Shown one piece after another: positions 1-6,436 of a DNA stretch of 8,374 bases (its first letter is position 1; every line of letters begins with the position of its first letter). A program made the translations under genes and the position numbers. This DNA comes from Cytophagales bacterium (GTDB lineage Bacteria; Bacteroidota; Bacteroidia; Cytophagales; ES-bin-26), in assembly GCA_014379925.1 (NCBI GenBank), contig JACMKY010000409.1:1-8374 (forward strand), in the 5' to 3' direction. The notes under the pieces were generated by a model, which did no database searches, was not told where the DNA came from, and saw only the letters and a program-made list of their open reading frames with translations.

Positions 1-71
1 AGAAATTCTTCGCGTTCCACGCGCGGCACGACGCGAATCACGGCGTACTCAAACAAGTGCTTTTCTGGCAT
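1..71 (-). CDS. DUF3037 family protein, N-terminal fragment (cut by window edge)
   Basis: Only the first 23 codons are inside the window; the gene continues beyond position 1. The visible protein starts MPEKHLFEYAVIRVVP and goes on with RVEREEF, which resembles the start of DUF3037 proteins as I remember them. The ATG (69-71) lies inside the last codons of the HipA-like kinase gene in another frame, giving a 23-nt overlap. A purine-rich AGGAAG sits about 8 nt before the ATG. The overlap argues for translational coupling with the kinase. DUF3037 has no assigned biochemical function that I know of; its frequent pairing with HipA-like kinases suggests a partner or substrate role, which is inference. 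The call is limited by the short length seen, but frame, start and neighbour all agree. Confidence 0.72.
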   Translation of the reverse strand, partial: MPEKHLFEYAVIRVVPRVEREEF

Positions 72-846
72 ACTCCGCTTCCTGGACAAAAATTTCTGAG
101 GTGGCGAGTCGGGCCTCCAAGAATTGGACGTACGCCCGTCGCTGTTCGCTGACCACCTCCGAAGCGGATTCGCCCGTCAACCACTGGTCGGGAATGGAAG
201 CAACGATGGAATGGACGCGTGCCGCGCTGAGGATGGCGCGAAACTCGGCGTCAACCGTTTCCAGTTGGGTGGCTTGGGGCAGCAACGCGTGGTCTTTGAC
301 GAGCGTGAACGGGCGCCGGGCTTGTTCTTCCCACGGCGGATCCGAGTGATGGAAGTAGAGGGAGGCACCGTGGTCAATCAGCCACAATTCCCGGTGCCAA
401 ATCAGCATATTCGTATTGCGGGGGGTACGGTCCACGTTCGTTACCAGGCAATCCAACCAGACAATCTGGGAGGCCAATTTGGCATCGACGGTGGTTACCA
501 AGGGGTCGAAGGTGATGGCCCCCGAAAGGTAATGAAGCGCCAGGTTAAGCCCGGCACTGGCCCGAAGCAGATCCTGGATTTCTTCATCGGGTTCGGTGCG
601 GCCCAAGGCGGGGTCGAGGTGGGCGAACACGATTTCCGGTACCCGCAAGCCGAGGCCCCGGGCGATTTCACCGGCAATCAACTCGGCAATGAGGGCTTTC
701 ACGCCCTGTCCCGCGCCCCGGAACTTGAGGACGTACAAAAATCCGTCGTCGGCCTCGACAATGGCCGGCAGTGAGCCGCCTTCGCGCAATGGGGTGACGT
801 AACGGGTCACCTGGACGGTTCGGAGTTGAAGTTGACTGTTACTCAC
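49..846 (-). CDS. HipA-like kinase family protein
   Basis: A predicted protein kinase-fold enzyme of the HipA-like group, the compact relatives of the HipA toxin kinase. Numbered from the chosen GTG, residue 41 is the Lys of VLKF (candidate ATP-binding lysine), NVDRTPRNTN at about 137-146 resembles the catalytic loop with its Asp, and LIDHGAS at about 156-162 is the DFG-like metal-binding motif. It lacks the separate N-terminal domain of classical HipA. The frame is open back to a TTG at 987 (312 residues), but there is no ATG. I chose the GTG at 846 (265 residues) because recognisable similarity begins just after it, at LRTVQVTRYVTPLREGG; the 47 extra residues look unconserved. The gene follows the ABC ATPase by 175 bp and overlaps the DUF3037 start by 23 nt. 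Family call is good, start uncertain, substrate unknown. Confidence 0.82.
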   Translation of the reverse strand: MSNSQLQLRTVQVTRYVTPLREGGSLPAIVEADDGFLYVLKFRGAGQGVKALIAELIAGEIARGLGLRVPEIVFAHLDPALGRTEPDEEIQDLLRASAGLNLALHYLSGAITFDPLVTTVDAKLASQIVWLDCLVTNVDRTPRNTNMLIWHRELWLIDHGASLYFHHSDPPWEEQARRPFTLVKDHALLPQATQLETVDAEFRAILSAARVHSIVASIPDQWLTGESASEVVSEQRRAYVQFLEARLATSEIFVQEAEYARKALV

Positions 847-1021
847 GGGTGCGTAATTGGCGATTGGTTGCTCCGCGCCCCACTGGGAAAAATCTTTGCC
901 TACGCCCAGCGAGCGGCTACTTGAAAGGTAGGTCAAACTTCTTGAGAAATCATTGGGCAGGGGCTGAAGTTTGTCCAAGTTACCCAACGCTGATCGTGCT
1001 TCCCGAAAGCAGGCTGAACCC

Positions 1022-1783
1022 TCACCTTTCCAGCCGTTCCAGCGCTTCCCGGACCGAGGTAGGCGTGAGGGGTCGCAACGTCGGCTCGGCTTCCGAAAGG
1101 TTGAGCAGGTAGCCTTCCATGCGGGGGAGGTAGTGGAGGTCGTGGGTGATGCAAAGCACCGTCTTGCGCTGCCGCACCCACCCCTGCATCCAGTCGAACA
1201 CCCGCTTCTTGTTGCGCACGTCGAGTTGCTGGGTGGGTTCGTCGAGCAGGTAAATTCGGGCGTCTTGCAGCATCAGTTGCGCCAGCCACACCAACTGCTG
1301 TTCTCCGCCCGAGAGCAGGCGAAAATCCTGCTCGCTTGCGTGGCCCATCTTCAGGTGCTCCAGCGCGGTGGCTGCAGCGGCGTAATCCCCCGCGTGGTAA
1401 GGCTCGAACGTGCGCTTGGTCCGGAACCGGCCCATCACCACCAAATCCAGGACCCGAACGGGAAAACCGACGGCGTTCTTTTGTTCCAGCGTAGCCACCA
1501 GCCAGCTTCGCGCCGGATTCCGGATCGTTTTTACGGATTGCTGGCAAAGGAAAATGTCCCCTTGGTAGGACAACTGCCCGGTGAGGGCTTTGAACAGGGT
1601 GGTCTTGCCGCAGCCGTTGTGTCCCAGGATGGCCACGAAGGCGGGCTCGGCGACGGTAAAAGACAAGTTGCGGATCAGGGGGTGGGTCCCGTAATCGGTC
1701 CCGGACTGGATAGTCCCGGACTGGATGGTCCCGGACTGGATGGTCCCGTAATCCGCAACCAGCCGGTTTACTTGAATAATCAA
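1022..1783 (-). CDS. ABC transporter ATP-binding protein (FecE/BtuD-like)
   Basis: A 253-residue nucleotide-binding subunit of an ABC importer, of the type serving iron-siderophore, haem or cobalamin uptake. Visible motifs in order are Walker A GHNGCGKT (54-61), a Q-loop Gln near 101, signature LSGGE (157-161), Walker B IYLLDE (177-182), D-loop QLD (186-188) and H-loop His214 in CITHD. No permease or binding-protein gene is in the window, so it is an orphan here and the substrate is unknown. The start is a TTG; upstream in-frame codons contain no ATG, and the protein begins right at the first expected strand (IIQVNRLVADYG). Residues 12-33 contain an unusual insertion of three IQSGT units followed by a second DYGT, between the first strand and Walker A. 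All catalytic motifs are intact, so the repeat does not obviously inactivate it. Confidence 0.87.
   Translation of the reverse strand: MIIQVNRLVADYGTIQSGTIQSGTIQSGTDYGTHPLIRNLSFTVAEPAFVAILGHNGCGKTTLFKALTGQLSYQGDIFLCQQSVKTIRNPARSWLVATLEQKNAVGFPVRVLDLVVMGRFRTKRTFEPYHAGDYAAAATALEHLKMGHASEQDFRLLSGGEQQLVWLAQLMLQDARIYLLDEPTQQLDVRNKKRVFDWMQGWVRQRKTVLCITHDLHYLPRMEGYLLNLSEAEPTLRPLTPTSVREALERLER
1686..1753 (-). repeat. In-frame 15-bp tandem repeat (3 units) with flanking 11-bp direct repeats
   Basis: Three head-to-tail 15-bp units occupy 1698-1712, 1713-1727 and 1728-1742. They are identical except for the last base of the first unit. They are flanked by two copies of GTCCCGTAATC at 1686-1696 and 1743-1753. 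Read on the minus strand they encode DYGT-(IQSGT)x3-DYGT in the ABC ATPase. Because the unit is a multiple of three, gain or loss of units would keep the reading frame. Confidence 0.93.
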
Positions 1784-1859
1784 GCAGGGAGGTGGATCGA
1801 GGGTGCGGGAGGGGCAATTCCGAGGGCGGTGATCCGTCGCCCATCCCCTTTGGACGAGG

Positions 1860-2081
1860 TCAATATTCGTCTTCGTTGAAAAAGAAGTCGTCCTTGGTGG
1901 GATAGTCGGGCCAGATTTCCTCGATACTCTCGTACGGCTGGCCGTCGTCCTCCAATTCCTGAAGGTTTTCTACTACTTCCAGGGGGGCGCCCGAGCGGAT
2001 GGAATAGTCGATCAGTTCGTCTTTGGTGGCCGGCCAGGGAGCGTCTTCCAGGTAAGAGGCTAACTCAAGTGTCCAGTACAT
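1860..2081 (-). CDS. DUF2795 domain-containing small protein
   Basis: A 73-residue acidic protein beginning MYWTLELASYLEDAPWPAT and ending in a run of acidic and aromatic residues (DDFFFNEDEY). It matches what I remember of DUF2795 proteins, which are strongly conserved in Bacteroidota; the function is unknown. The open frame extends upstream to a TTG at 2120, but I chose the ATG at 2081. An AAAGGA purine stretch lies about 9 nt before it, the family starts at MYWTLE, and the TTG would fall inside the promoter-like box at 2118-2125. The gene sits between the DUF349 gene upstream and the ABC ATPase downstream (76-bp gap), all on the same strand. No signal peptide or membrane segment is seen, so it is probably cytoplasmic. 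Confidence 0.9.
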   Translation of the reverse strand: MYWTLELASYLEDAPWPATKDELIDYSIRSGAPLEVVENLQELEDDGQPYESIEEIWPDYPTKDDFFFNEDEY

Positions 2082-2117
2082 AAGTTTTCGTCCTTTTGAT
2101 TGTTTGGCAATGGGGGG

Positions 2118-2125
2118 CAAACATA
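2118..2125 (-). promoter_or_regulatory. Candidate -7 box (TATGTTTG) for the DUF2795 gene
   Basis: Read on the minus strand the sequence is TATGTTTG, a full match to the Bacteroidota -7 consensus TAnnTTTG. It is placed so that transcription would begin roughly 30 nt before the ATG at 2081. I do not see a TTTG -33 element at the usual 19-21 bp upstream, so the call rests on one box only. Confidence 0.4.
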
Positions 2126-2183
2126 AAGCTTAATTTTAGAAAGCGAGTCCATTTTCGCGGTTCGCGGGCAAATAACGGCGTTT

Positions 2184-2224
2184 TTGGTTTGAATTATTAA
2201 ACGAAACCAAGCAAAAAGGTTTCG
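2184..2224 (-). terminator. Overlapping inverted repeats, possible terminator after the DUF349 gene
   Basis: Three arms are present: TTGGTTT (2184-2190), CGAAACCAA (2202-2210) and GGTTTCG (2218-2224). The middle arm can pair perfectly over 7 bp with either the left or the right arm, but not with both at once. On the minus strand, the hairpin of the right and middle arms is followed by TTTAATAATT, a weak U-rich tract, about 60 nt past the DUF349 stop codon. This could terminate the DUF349 transcript. The short stem and interrupted T-run keep confidence low. Confidence 0.33.
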
Positions 2225-2282
2225 CACCCGTCCGGTTTTTTCTTCACGGAAGACTTTTCGGGAGCAACGCGCGCACGCCGGA

Positions 2283-3578
2283 TCAAGGCTGCGAGAAAGC
2301 CTTGACCTGGTCTTGGAACTCCTTCAGGAGCTGTTCCTTCACCCCGATTTTCCGCTTTTGGATGCTGAGCTTGGAAAGTACCATTTTGTCCATCGTCTGG
2401 TTCTTGTCCATCATGCCCATTCCCGTCACGTTGCTCTCGTAGAGGCTCAGTTCGCTCCGGTCCTTGCGAATGAGGTCCGACATAATCGTTACTTTGATCC
2501 GCAACTGGTCCTCCGCCCGCTTCTGGTCGAAGAAGTGGTGTTTACGTTTGACCACCCGCATCAGGTAGTTGAGTTCGAATATCTTGTCGCAGGCCAGCCG
2601 GAAGCGGTCGGCCACCTGGTGGTCGGGTACCTTGGGCCGTCCCAGGTCCTTCCACTCCATCAGCAACTGCTTTCCCCTTTCGGCGGCCTGGATCATGTCG
2701 TCGTTGCTGTTGGCCAGCTTTTCCGCTTCGGCGCACATCTTTATCTGCGCCAGCACTTTCGGATCGACCCTTTTGACGAGGGGCTGGGACGGAATTCCCT
2801 TGGCCCGCTTGTAGCGTTCGTAGAAAAAGTCGTTGGCCTTCTTGAACTTTTTCCACAGGTGCGCCGACTTCTTGACCGGAATCTTGCCCACGGTCTTCCA
2901 TTCCTCCTGCAATTTTTTCAGCGTGGCCAGGCCCGCGTCCACGTCGGTTACGCTCCGGAGGGCTTCGGTACGGGCGATCAGGTCTTCGTACTGGGCGCTG
3001 CGCTGACGCACCAGGCGGTTCTGTTCGTCGAAGAAATTCTTGCGCCTCGTAAAAAACCCGTCCACGATTCCATTGAAACGGGTTTCCAGCGTTTCTTCCC
3101 ATTCCTTTTCGGCCAGCCCCGTCTTAATCCACTTCGTCTTCAGGTCCTTGAACTTTTCGGCCGTCGCCTGCCATTCCACGCTGTCGCCCAGGGCTTCGGC
3201 TTCGCCAACGAGCGCCTGTTTGATCTCCAGGTTTTTGGCCCGGTTCACCACGATGATCTTTCGCAGTTCCTCTTCCATCGCCTCCAAACGATCGAACAGG
3301 ACGGGGTAATTGCCCAGCCCGTCGAACTCCGCCAGGTACTGACGCAGGTGAATCAACTTCATCAGGTAGGAGCCCTTGTTCTGCGCTTCGTCGATCAGGC
3401 GACGCAGGTCTTCTACCTTTTGCTCGGCGATCTTGAAACGGTTGGTGAAGTAATTGACCGTTGCCTCCTCACTTATTTTGACTTCGCCGATCTGGCGGTC
3501 AGGGTATTCGAGATAACCGCGCAGGTAAATTTTTTCCTCGCGGATATAGCCATACTCGTTGGACAACTGTGTTTCCAT
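2283..3578 (-). CDS. DUF349 domain-containing protein, three repeats
   Basis: A 431-residue, highly charged and mostly alpha-helical protein with no signal peptide or membrane segment, so presumably cytoplasmic. After an N-terminal region of about 115 residues there are three DUF349-like helical repeats, at roughly 116-190, 194-262 and 276-350. They share a pattern of a leading helix, a W-K-x-x-G turn (KTKWIKTG, EEWKTVGKIP, MEWKDLGRPKVP) and a following helix ending in F-F or similar aromatics. The remaining C-terminal 80 residues are also charged helix. The molecular role of DUF349 proteins is not established to my knowledge. The ATG at 3578 is the first in frame and the only sensible start. 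The gene is divergent from ettA across 276 bp and stands 200 bp upstream of the DUF2795 gene on the same strand. Confidence 0.88.
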   Translation of the reverse strand: METQLSNEYGYIREEKIYLRGYLEYPDRQIGEVKISEEATVNYFTNRFKIAEQKVEDLRRLIDEAQNKGSYLMKLIHLRQYLAEFDGLGNYPVLFDRLEAMEEELRKIIVVNRAKNLEIKQALVGEAEALGDSVEWQATAEKFKDLKTKWIKTGLAEKEWEETLETRFNGIVDGFFTRRKNFFDEQNRLVRQRSAQYEDLIARTEALRSVTDVDAGLATLKKLQEEWKTVGKIPVKKSAHLWKKFKKANDFFYERYKRAKGIPSQPLVKRVDPKVLAQIKMCAEAEKLANSNDDMIQAAERGKQLLMEWKDLGRPKVPDHQVADRFRLACDKIFELNYLMRVVKRKHHFFDQKRAEDQLRIKVTIMSDLIRKDRSELSLYESNVTGMGMMDKNQTMDKMVLSKLSIQKRKIGVKEQLLKEFQDQVKAFSQP

Positions 3579-3652
3579 TCCTGGTGGGTGAGCGGTTGAT
3601 TAAAGGGTACAGTCAATTTCGGCACACATTTGAAAATTTGCGAAACTTTCGT

Positions 3653-3685
3653 CAAAATCAAAGCCGGTGAACCACGTATAACAAA
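3653..3685 (-). promoter_or_regulatory. Weak candidate promoter for the DUF349 gene
   Basis: On the minus strand a TTTG (3685-3682) is followed after 21 bp by TGATTTTG (3660-3653), one mismatch from TAnnTTTG. The predicted transcript would have a leader of about 65-70 nt before the ATG at 3578. The surrounding divergent region (3579-3854) is AT-rich with A-tracts (for example 3683-3690). I could not find an equally good match facing ettA; TATCCTTT at 3785-3792 is only a partial -7 box. Confidence 0.28.
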
Positions 3686-3854
3686 AAAAACGCACCAATA
3701 CTAACGAAAAAAGCCGTTCCGACCAATTTTTGTCTCCCGGATTCCGGTACGAAATATAGGAAAAGGTAATCACTTATCGACCGGTATCCTTTAATTTTAC
3801 GCGGTGGGTGCATGGTCAACGCCCGTTCACGCCACCCTAACCTACTTCAACGGA

Positions 3855-5516
3855 ATGAGTAACGACATTATTTTTTCCATGGCCGGAGTGAGTAAAACCT
3901 ACCCTCCTCAAAAACAAGTGCTTAAAAATATCTACCTGTCTTTCTTTTACGGGGCTAAAATCGGCGTGCTGGGTTTGAACGGCTCGGGCAAGTCCTCGCT
4001 GCTGAAAATCATCGCGGGCGTGGACAAGGTCTTCGGCGGCGAAGTGGTTTTCTCACCCGGCTATTCGGTAGGCTACCTCGAACAGGAACCCCAGCTCGAT
4101 CCGGCCAAAACGGTCAAGGAAATCGTGGAGGAAGGCGTGCAGGAGGTGGTGGACCTGCTGAAGGAATTCGAAGCCATCAACGAGGCGTTCGCCGAACCCG
4201 ACGCGGATTTTGATAAGCTCATCGCCCGGCAGGCCGACGTGCAGGAGAAACTCGACCAGCACGACGCCTGGGAACTGGACAACCGACTCGAAAAAGCGAT
4301 GGATGCCCTGCGCACGCCCCCGTCCGACGCCCGGGTTGCCACCCTCTCCGGGGGCGAAAAACGCCGCGTGGCCCTGTGCCGGCTGCTGCTCCGGCAGCCC
4401 GACGTGCTGCTGCTCGACGAACCCACCAACCACCTCGACGCCGAGTCGGTGCTGTGGCTGGAGCAACACCTGCAACAGTACCCGGGCACCGTTATCGCCG
4501 TCACCCACGACCGCTCCTTCCTCGACAACGTGGCCGGCTGGATCCTGGAACTGGACCGGGGTGAGGGGATTCCGTGGAAGGGCAATTATTCTTCGTGGCT
4601 GGAGCAGAAACAAACCCGGTTGGCCAAGGAGGAAAAATCCGAGTCGAAGCGGCAGAAAACCCTGCAGCGCGAGCTGGAATGGGTACGCCTGGCGCCCAAA
4701 GCCCGCCAGGCCAAGTCGAAGGCCCGGCTGGGTGCCTACGAAAAGCTGCTGGGTGAGGATGCCCGCCAGAAAGAGGACAAGCTGGAATTGTTCATCCCGC
4801 CCGGTCCGCGACTGGGCGGCAAGGTGATCGAAGCCAAGGGGGTTTCCAAGGCGTTCGGCGACAAACTCCTCTACGAGAACCTCAGCTTTTCGCTCCCGCA
4901 GGGGGGCATCGTGGGCGTGATCGGTCCCAACGGGGCGGGTAAAACCACGCTCTTCAACCTGATTACGGGCCGCGATAAGCCCGACGCGGGCGAGTTTGAG
5001 GTGGGCGACACCGTGCAGATCGCCTACGTGGACCAGGAACACGACAACCTCATCCCGACCAAAACCGTGTTCGAAACCATTTCCGGCGGCACCGAACAAA
5101 TGCTGCTGGGCGGCCGACCGGTCAACTCGCGCGCCTTCGTGGGCAAATTCAACTTCGGGGGGGCCGACCAGGAGAAGAAAGTCGGCATGCTCTCGGGCGG
5201 AGAGCGCAACCGCGTGCACCTGGCCATGACTCTCAAGCAGGGTGCCAACCTGCTGCTGCTCGACGAACCAACCAACGACTTGGACATCAACACGCTCCGG
5301 GCCCTGGAAGAAGCGCTGGAAAACTTCGGGGGTTGCGCCGTGGTCATCTCCCACGACCGTTGGTTTCTCGACCGCGTGGCCACCCACATCCTGGCCTTCG
5401 AGGGCGATTCGCAGGTGGTGTACTTCGAAGGCAACTTCAGCGAATACGAAGAGAACCGGCGGAAACGCCTCGGTGACGTGGCCCCCAAGCGCGTCCGGTA
5501 CAAAAAGCTGGCGTAA
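3855..5516 (+). CDS. ettA: Energy-dependent translational throttle protein EttA (ABC-F ATPase)
   Basis: A 553-residue cytoplasmic ABC-F protein with two ATPase domains and no membrane segments. The family binds the ribosomal E site and, in E. coli EttA, gates entry into elongation according to ATP/ADP level. Domain 1 shows Walker A GLNGSGKS (40-47), an inserted arm region rich in acidic helix at about 88-140, signature LSGGE (164-168) and Walker B with catalytic Glu189. A basic linker (about 246-320) corresponds to the motif that contacts P-site tRNA. Domain 2 has Walker A GPNGAGKT (357-364), LSGGE (446-450) and Glu471. These glutamates are one residue off the E. coli E188 and E470, and overall length matches (about 555). 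The frame extends to a GTG at 3804, but the family starts at MSNDIIFSM, so the ATG at 3855 is chosen. It is divergent from the DUF349 gene and appears monocistronic. Confidence 0.95.
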   Translation: MSNDIIFSMAGVSKTYPPQKQVLKNIYLSFFYGAKIGVLGLNGSGKSSLLKIIAGVDKVFGGEVVFSPGYSVGYLEQEPQLDPAKTVKEIVEEGVQEVVDLLKEFEAINEAFAEPDADFDKLIARQADVQEKLDQHDAWELDNRLEKAMDALRTPPSDARVATLSGGEKRRVALCRLLLRQPDVLLLDEPTNHLDAESVLWLEQHLQQYPGTVIAVTHDRSFLDNVAGWILELDRGEGIPWKGNYSSWLEQKQTRLAKEEKSESKRQKTLQRELEWVRLAPKARQAKSKARLGAYEKLLGEDARQKEDKLELFIPPGPRLGGKVIEAKGVSKAFGDKLLYENLSFSLPQGGIVGVIGPNGAGKTTLFNLITGRDKPDAGEFEVGDTVQIAYVDQEHDNLIPTKTVFETISGGTEQMLLGGRPVNSRAFVGKFNFGGADQEKKVGMLSGGERNRVHLAMTLKQGANLLLLDEPTNDLDINTLRALEEALENFGGCAVVISHDRWFLDRVATHILAFEGDSQVVYFEGNFSEYEENRRKRLGDVAPKRVRYKKLA

Positions 5517-5613
5517 CCGTTCCGTCTGCCGACCCCGTTGAAAACAGCCGGCTTTCCGTCGCGCGTCATGAAACGGGAGACTTTCCCCAGTAGGGCGACT
5601 TGCCCGTTCCGGC

Positions 5614-5638
5614 CGGCCAACCGAAGCCCGGTTGGCTG
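5614..5638 (+). other. Stem-loop downstream of ettA
   Basis: CCAACCG (5617-5623) pairs perfectly with CGGTTGG (5629-5635) around a 5-nt loop; a G-C, a G-T wobble and a further C-G pair extend the stem to 5614/5638. It lies about 100 bp past the ettA stop. No T-run follows on either strand, so it is not a typical intrinsic terminator, though it could stabilise or end the ettA transcript. Confidence 0.4.
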
Positions 5639-5760
5639 CTCACCAGCAAAACGGGGGGTTGGCAGTTGGTATTCAGGGCACGGGTTGGTTTGGGCAAATT
5701 CTTTAAAGAGAGGACCAAAATCGGCGTTCCACCCTCTTCCATTACCCACCGGGCAGTTGA

Positions 5761-5791
5761 CTTCGGCCGGTGGAGTTTGGGCTTCGGCTGG
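5761..5791 (+). repeat. Direct repeat CTTCGGCYGG flanking the -33 box
   Basis: CTTCGGCCGG (5761-5770) and CTTCGGCTGG (5782-5791) match at 9 of 10 bases and are offset by 21 bp, close to two helical turns. The candidate -33 TTTG at 5776-5779 lies between them, so they could be half-sites for a regulator of the DUF4332 gene. Short GC-rich matches can also arise by chance. Confidence 0.35.
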
Positions 5792-5807
5792 CAACGCACT
5801 ACTTTTC
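5776..5807 (+). promoter_or_regulatory. Candidate promoter of the DUF4332 gene
   Basis: TTTG (5776-5779) is followed after exactly 20 bp by TACTTTTC (5800-5807), one mismatch from the Bacteroidota -7 box TAnnTTTG, with spacing in the usual 19-21 range. Transcription would start near 5814, giving a leader of about 16 nt before the ATG at 5830. Confidence 0.45.
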
Positions 5808-5829
5808 GGGAAATCAACTCCTTTCCGTC

Positions 5830-6237
5830 ATGTCCAGCAAAATCATCGAAATCGAAGGAATCGGTGCCAAGTACGCCGAAAAGTTCGTATCCGCCAACGT
5901 TCGCACGGTGGAAGAACTGCTCCAGGTAGGCAGCTCCAAAGCGGGCCGGGAAAAACTGGCTACCCAAACGGGCATCGACGAGAAGCGCATCCTTTCTTTC
6001 TGCAACATGGCCGACCTGTTCCGAATCAAGGGCGTGGGATCGGAATTTGCCGAACTGCTCGAAGCGGCCGGGGTGGATACGGTGAAGGAACTCCGTAACC
6101 GGGTAGCCGAAAACCTGCACGCCAAACTGGTGGAAGTGAACAACGGCAAAAACCTGGTGCGCCAAGTGCCCAGCCTATCCCAAGTCAAGGACTTCATCGC
6201 GCAAGCCCAGCAACTGGACCCCGTTCTCACGCACTAA
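5830..6237 (+). CDS. DUF4332 / helix-hairpin-helix domain protein
   Basis: A 135-residue soluble protein with two helix-hairpin-helix units. The first has the hairpin IEGIGAKYAEKF (8-19) followed by VRTVEELL, and the second has IKGVGSEFAELL (66-77) followed by VDTVKELR. Both show the G-[IV]-G turn that contacts the DNA backbone in this fold. This arrangement fits DUF4332 proteins, whose function is not established; non-specific nucleic-acid binding is an inference from the fold. The frame is open upstream to 5770, but the ATG at 5830 is chosen because the family begins with a short Met-led segment before the first IxGIG, and because the promoter-like boxes end at 5807. It is preceded by a 313-bp gap after ettA and converges with the M56 gene, so it is probably monocistronic. 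Confidence 0.86.
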   Translation: MSSKIIEIEGIGAKYAEKFVSANVRTVEELLQVGSSKAGREKLATQTGIDEKRILSFCNMADLFRIKGVGSEFAELLEAAGVDTVKELRNRVAENLHAKLVEVNNGKNLVRQVPSLSQVKDFIAQAQQLDPVLTH

Positions 6238-6436
6238 CCGCTTTGGGGAAGGAATACGCCTTGGGCACTCGCCTTTGATGGCGGTTCAAGTCGGCGACGT
6301 GGCTCCCTGATTCAACATTGGCAAAGCTTACCCGAATTCTTCGCTCAGGATGACGGGCAGGAGGACTTGCGCGGGACGCTTCCCGAAGGAACTTTCCCAA
6401 TCAAGCCTTCCAGGACGTTTGTATGTAATGCTTTTA
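6238..6436. other. 199-bp convergent intergenic region
   Basis: It lies between the stops of the DUF4332 gene and the M56 gene. No gene is apparent. Two short hairpins are seen, CGCC/GGCG (6270-6283) and CGGGA/TCCCG (6372-6385), but neither is followed by a T-run, so no convincing terminator can be named. A stretch at 6336-6354, reading ATTCTTCGCTCAGGATGAC, resembles a sequence I remember as recurring in intergenic DNA of many bacterial genomes. Confidence 0.5.

Larger units (their letters stand above)
5517..5829. other. 313-bp intergenic region between ettA and the DUF4332 gene
   Basis: I see no credible gene here. Open frames crossing it give low-complexity, Pro/Arg-rich products without family resemblance. 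It contains a hairpin at 5614-5638, a G-rich stretch around 5652-5665, a short palindrome CTTTAAAG at 5701-5708, a 10-bp direct repeat (5761-5770 and 5782-5791) and a promoter-like pair of boxes just before the DUF4332 gene. The length is more than two simple regulatory ends require, so an unrecognised small RNA or leader is possible. Confidence 0.6.

Noticed and set aside
1698..1742. The three short repeats as a CRISPR-like array
   Set aside because: Units are directly adjacent without spacers, only 15 bp long, and code in frame for part of the ABC ATPase.
971..1879. A 302-codon plus-strand frame across the ABC ATPase gene and its upstream gap
   Set aside because: The minus-strand protein has complete Walker and signature motifs; the plus-strand product has no recognisable domain.
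2313..3599. A 428-codon open frame on the plus strand opposite the DUF349 gene
   Set aside because: It mirrors the minus-strand gene in a GC-rich region, its product resembles no family I know, and the opposite strand encodes a clear triple-DUF349 protein.
3804..3854. A 17-codon GTG-led N-terminal extension of EttA
   Set aside because: Known EttA proteins begin at the MSNDIIFSM-like segment; the extension has no conserved content and fits an untranslated leader.
4053..5387. A 444-codon open frame on the minus strand opposite ettA
   Set aside because: ettA has every ABC-F motif in the right order; the antisense product is low-complexity and Gly/Val/Leu-rich, as expected from codon bias of the true gene.
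5652..5690. A G-rich stretch as a possible G-quadruplex
   Set aside because: It contains one run of six G, but the other runs are mostly two or three G with irregular spacing, too weak to claim.
6372..6385. CGGGA/TCCCG hairpin as the terminator of the M56 gene
   Set aside because: The stem is 5 bp and no T-run follows on the minus strand.
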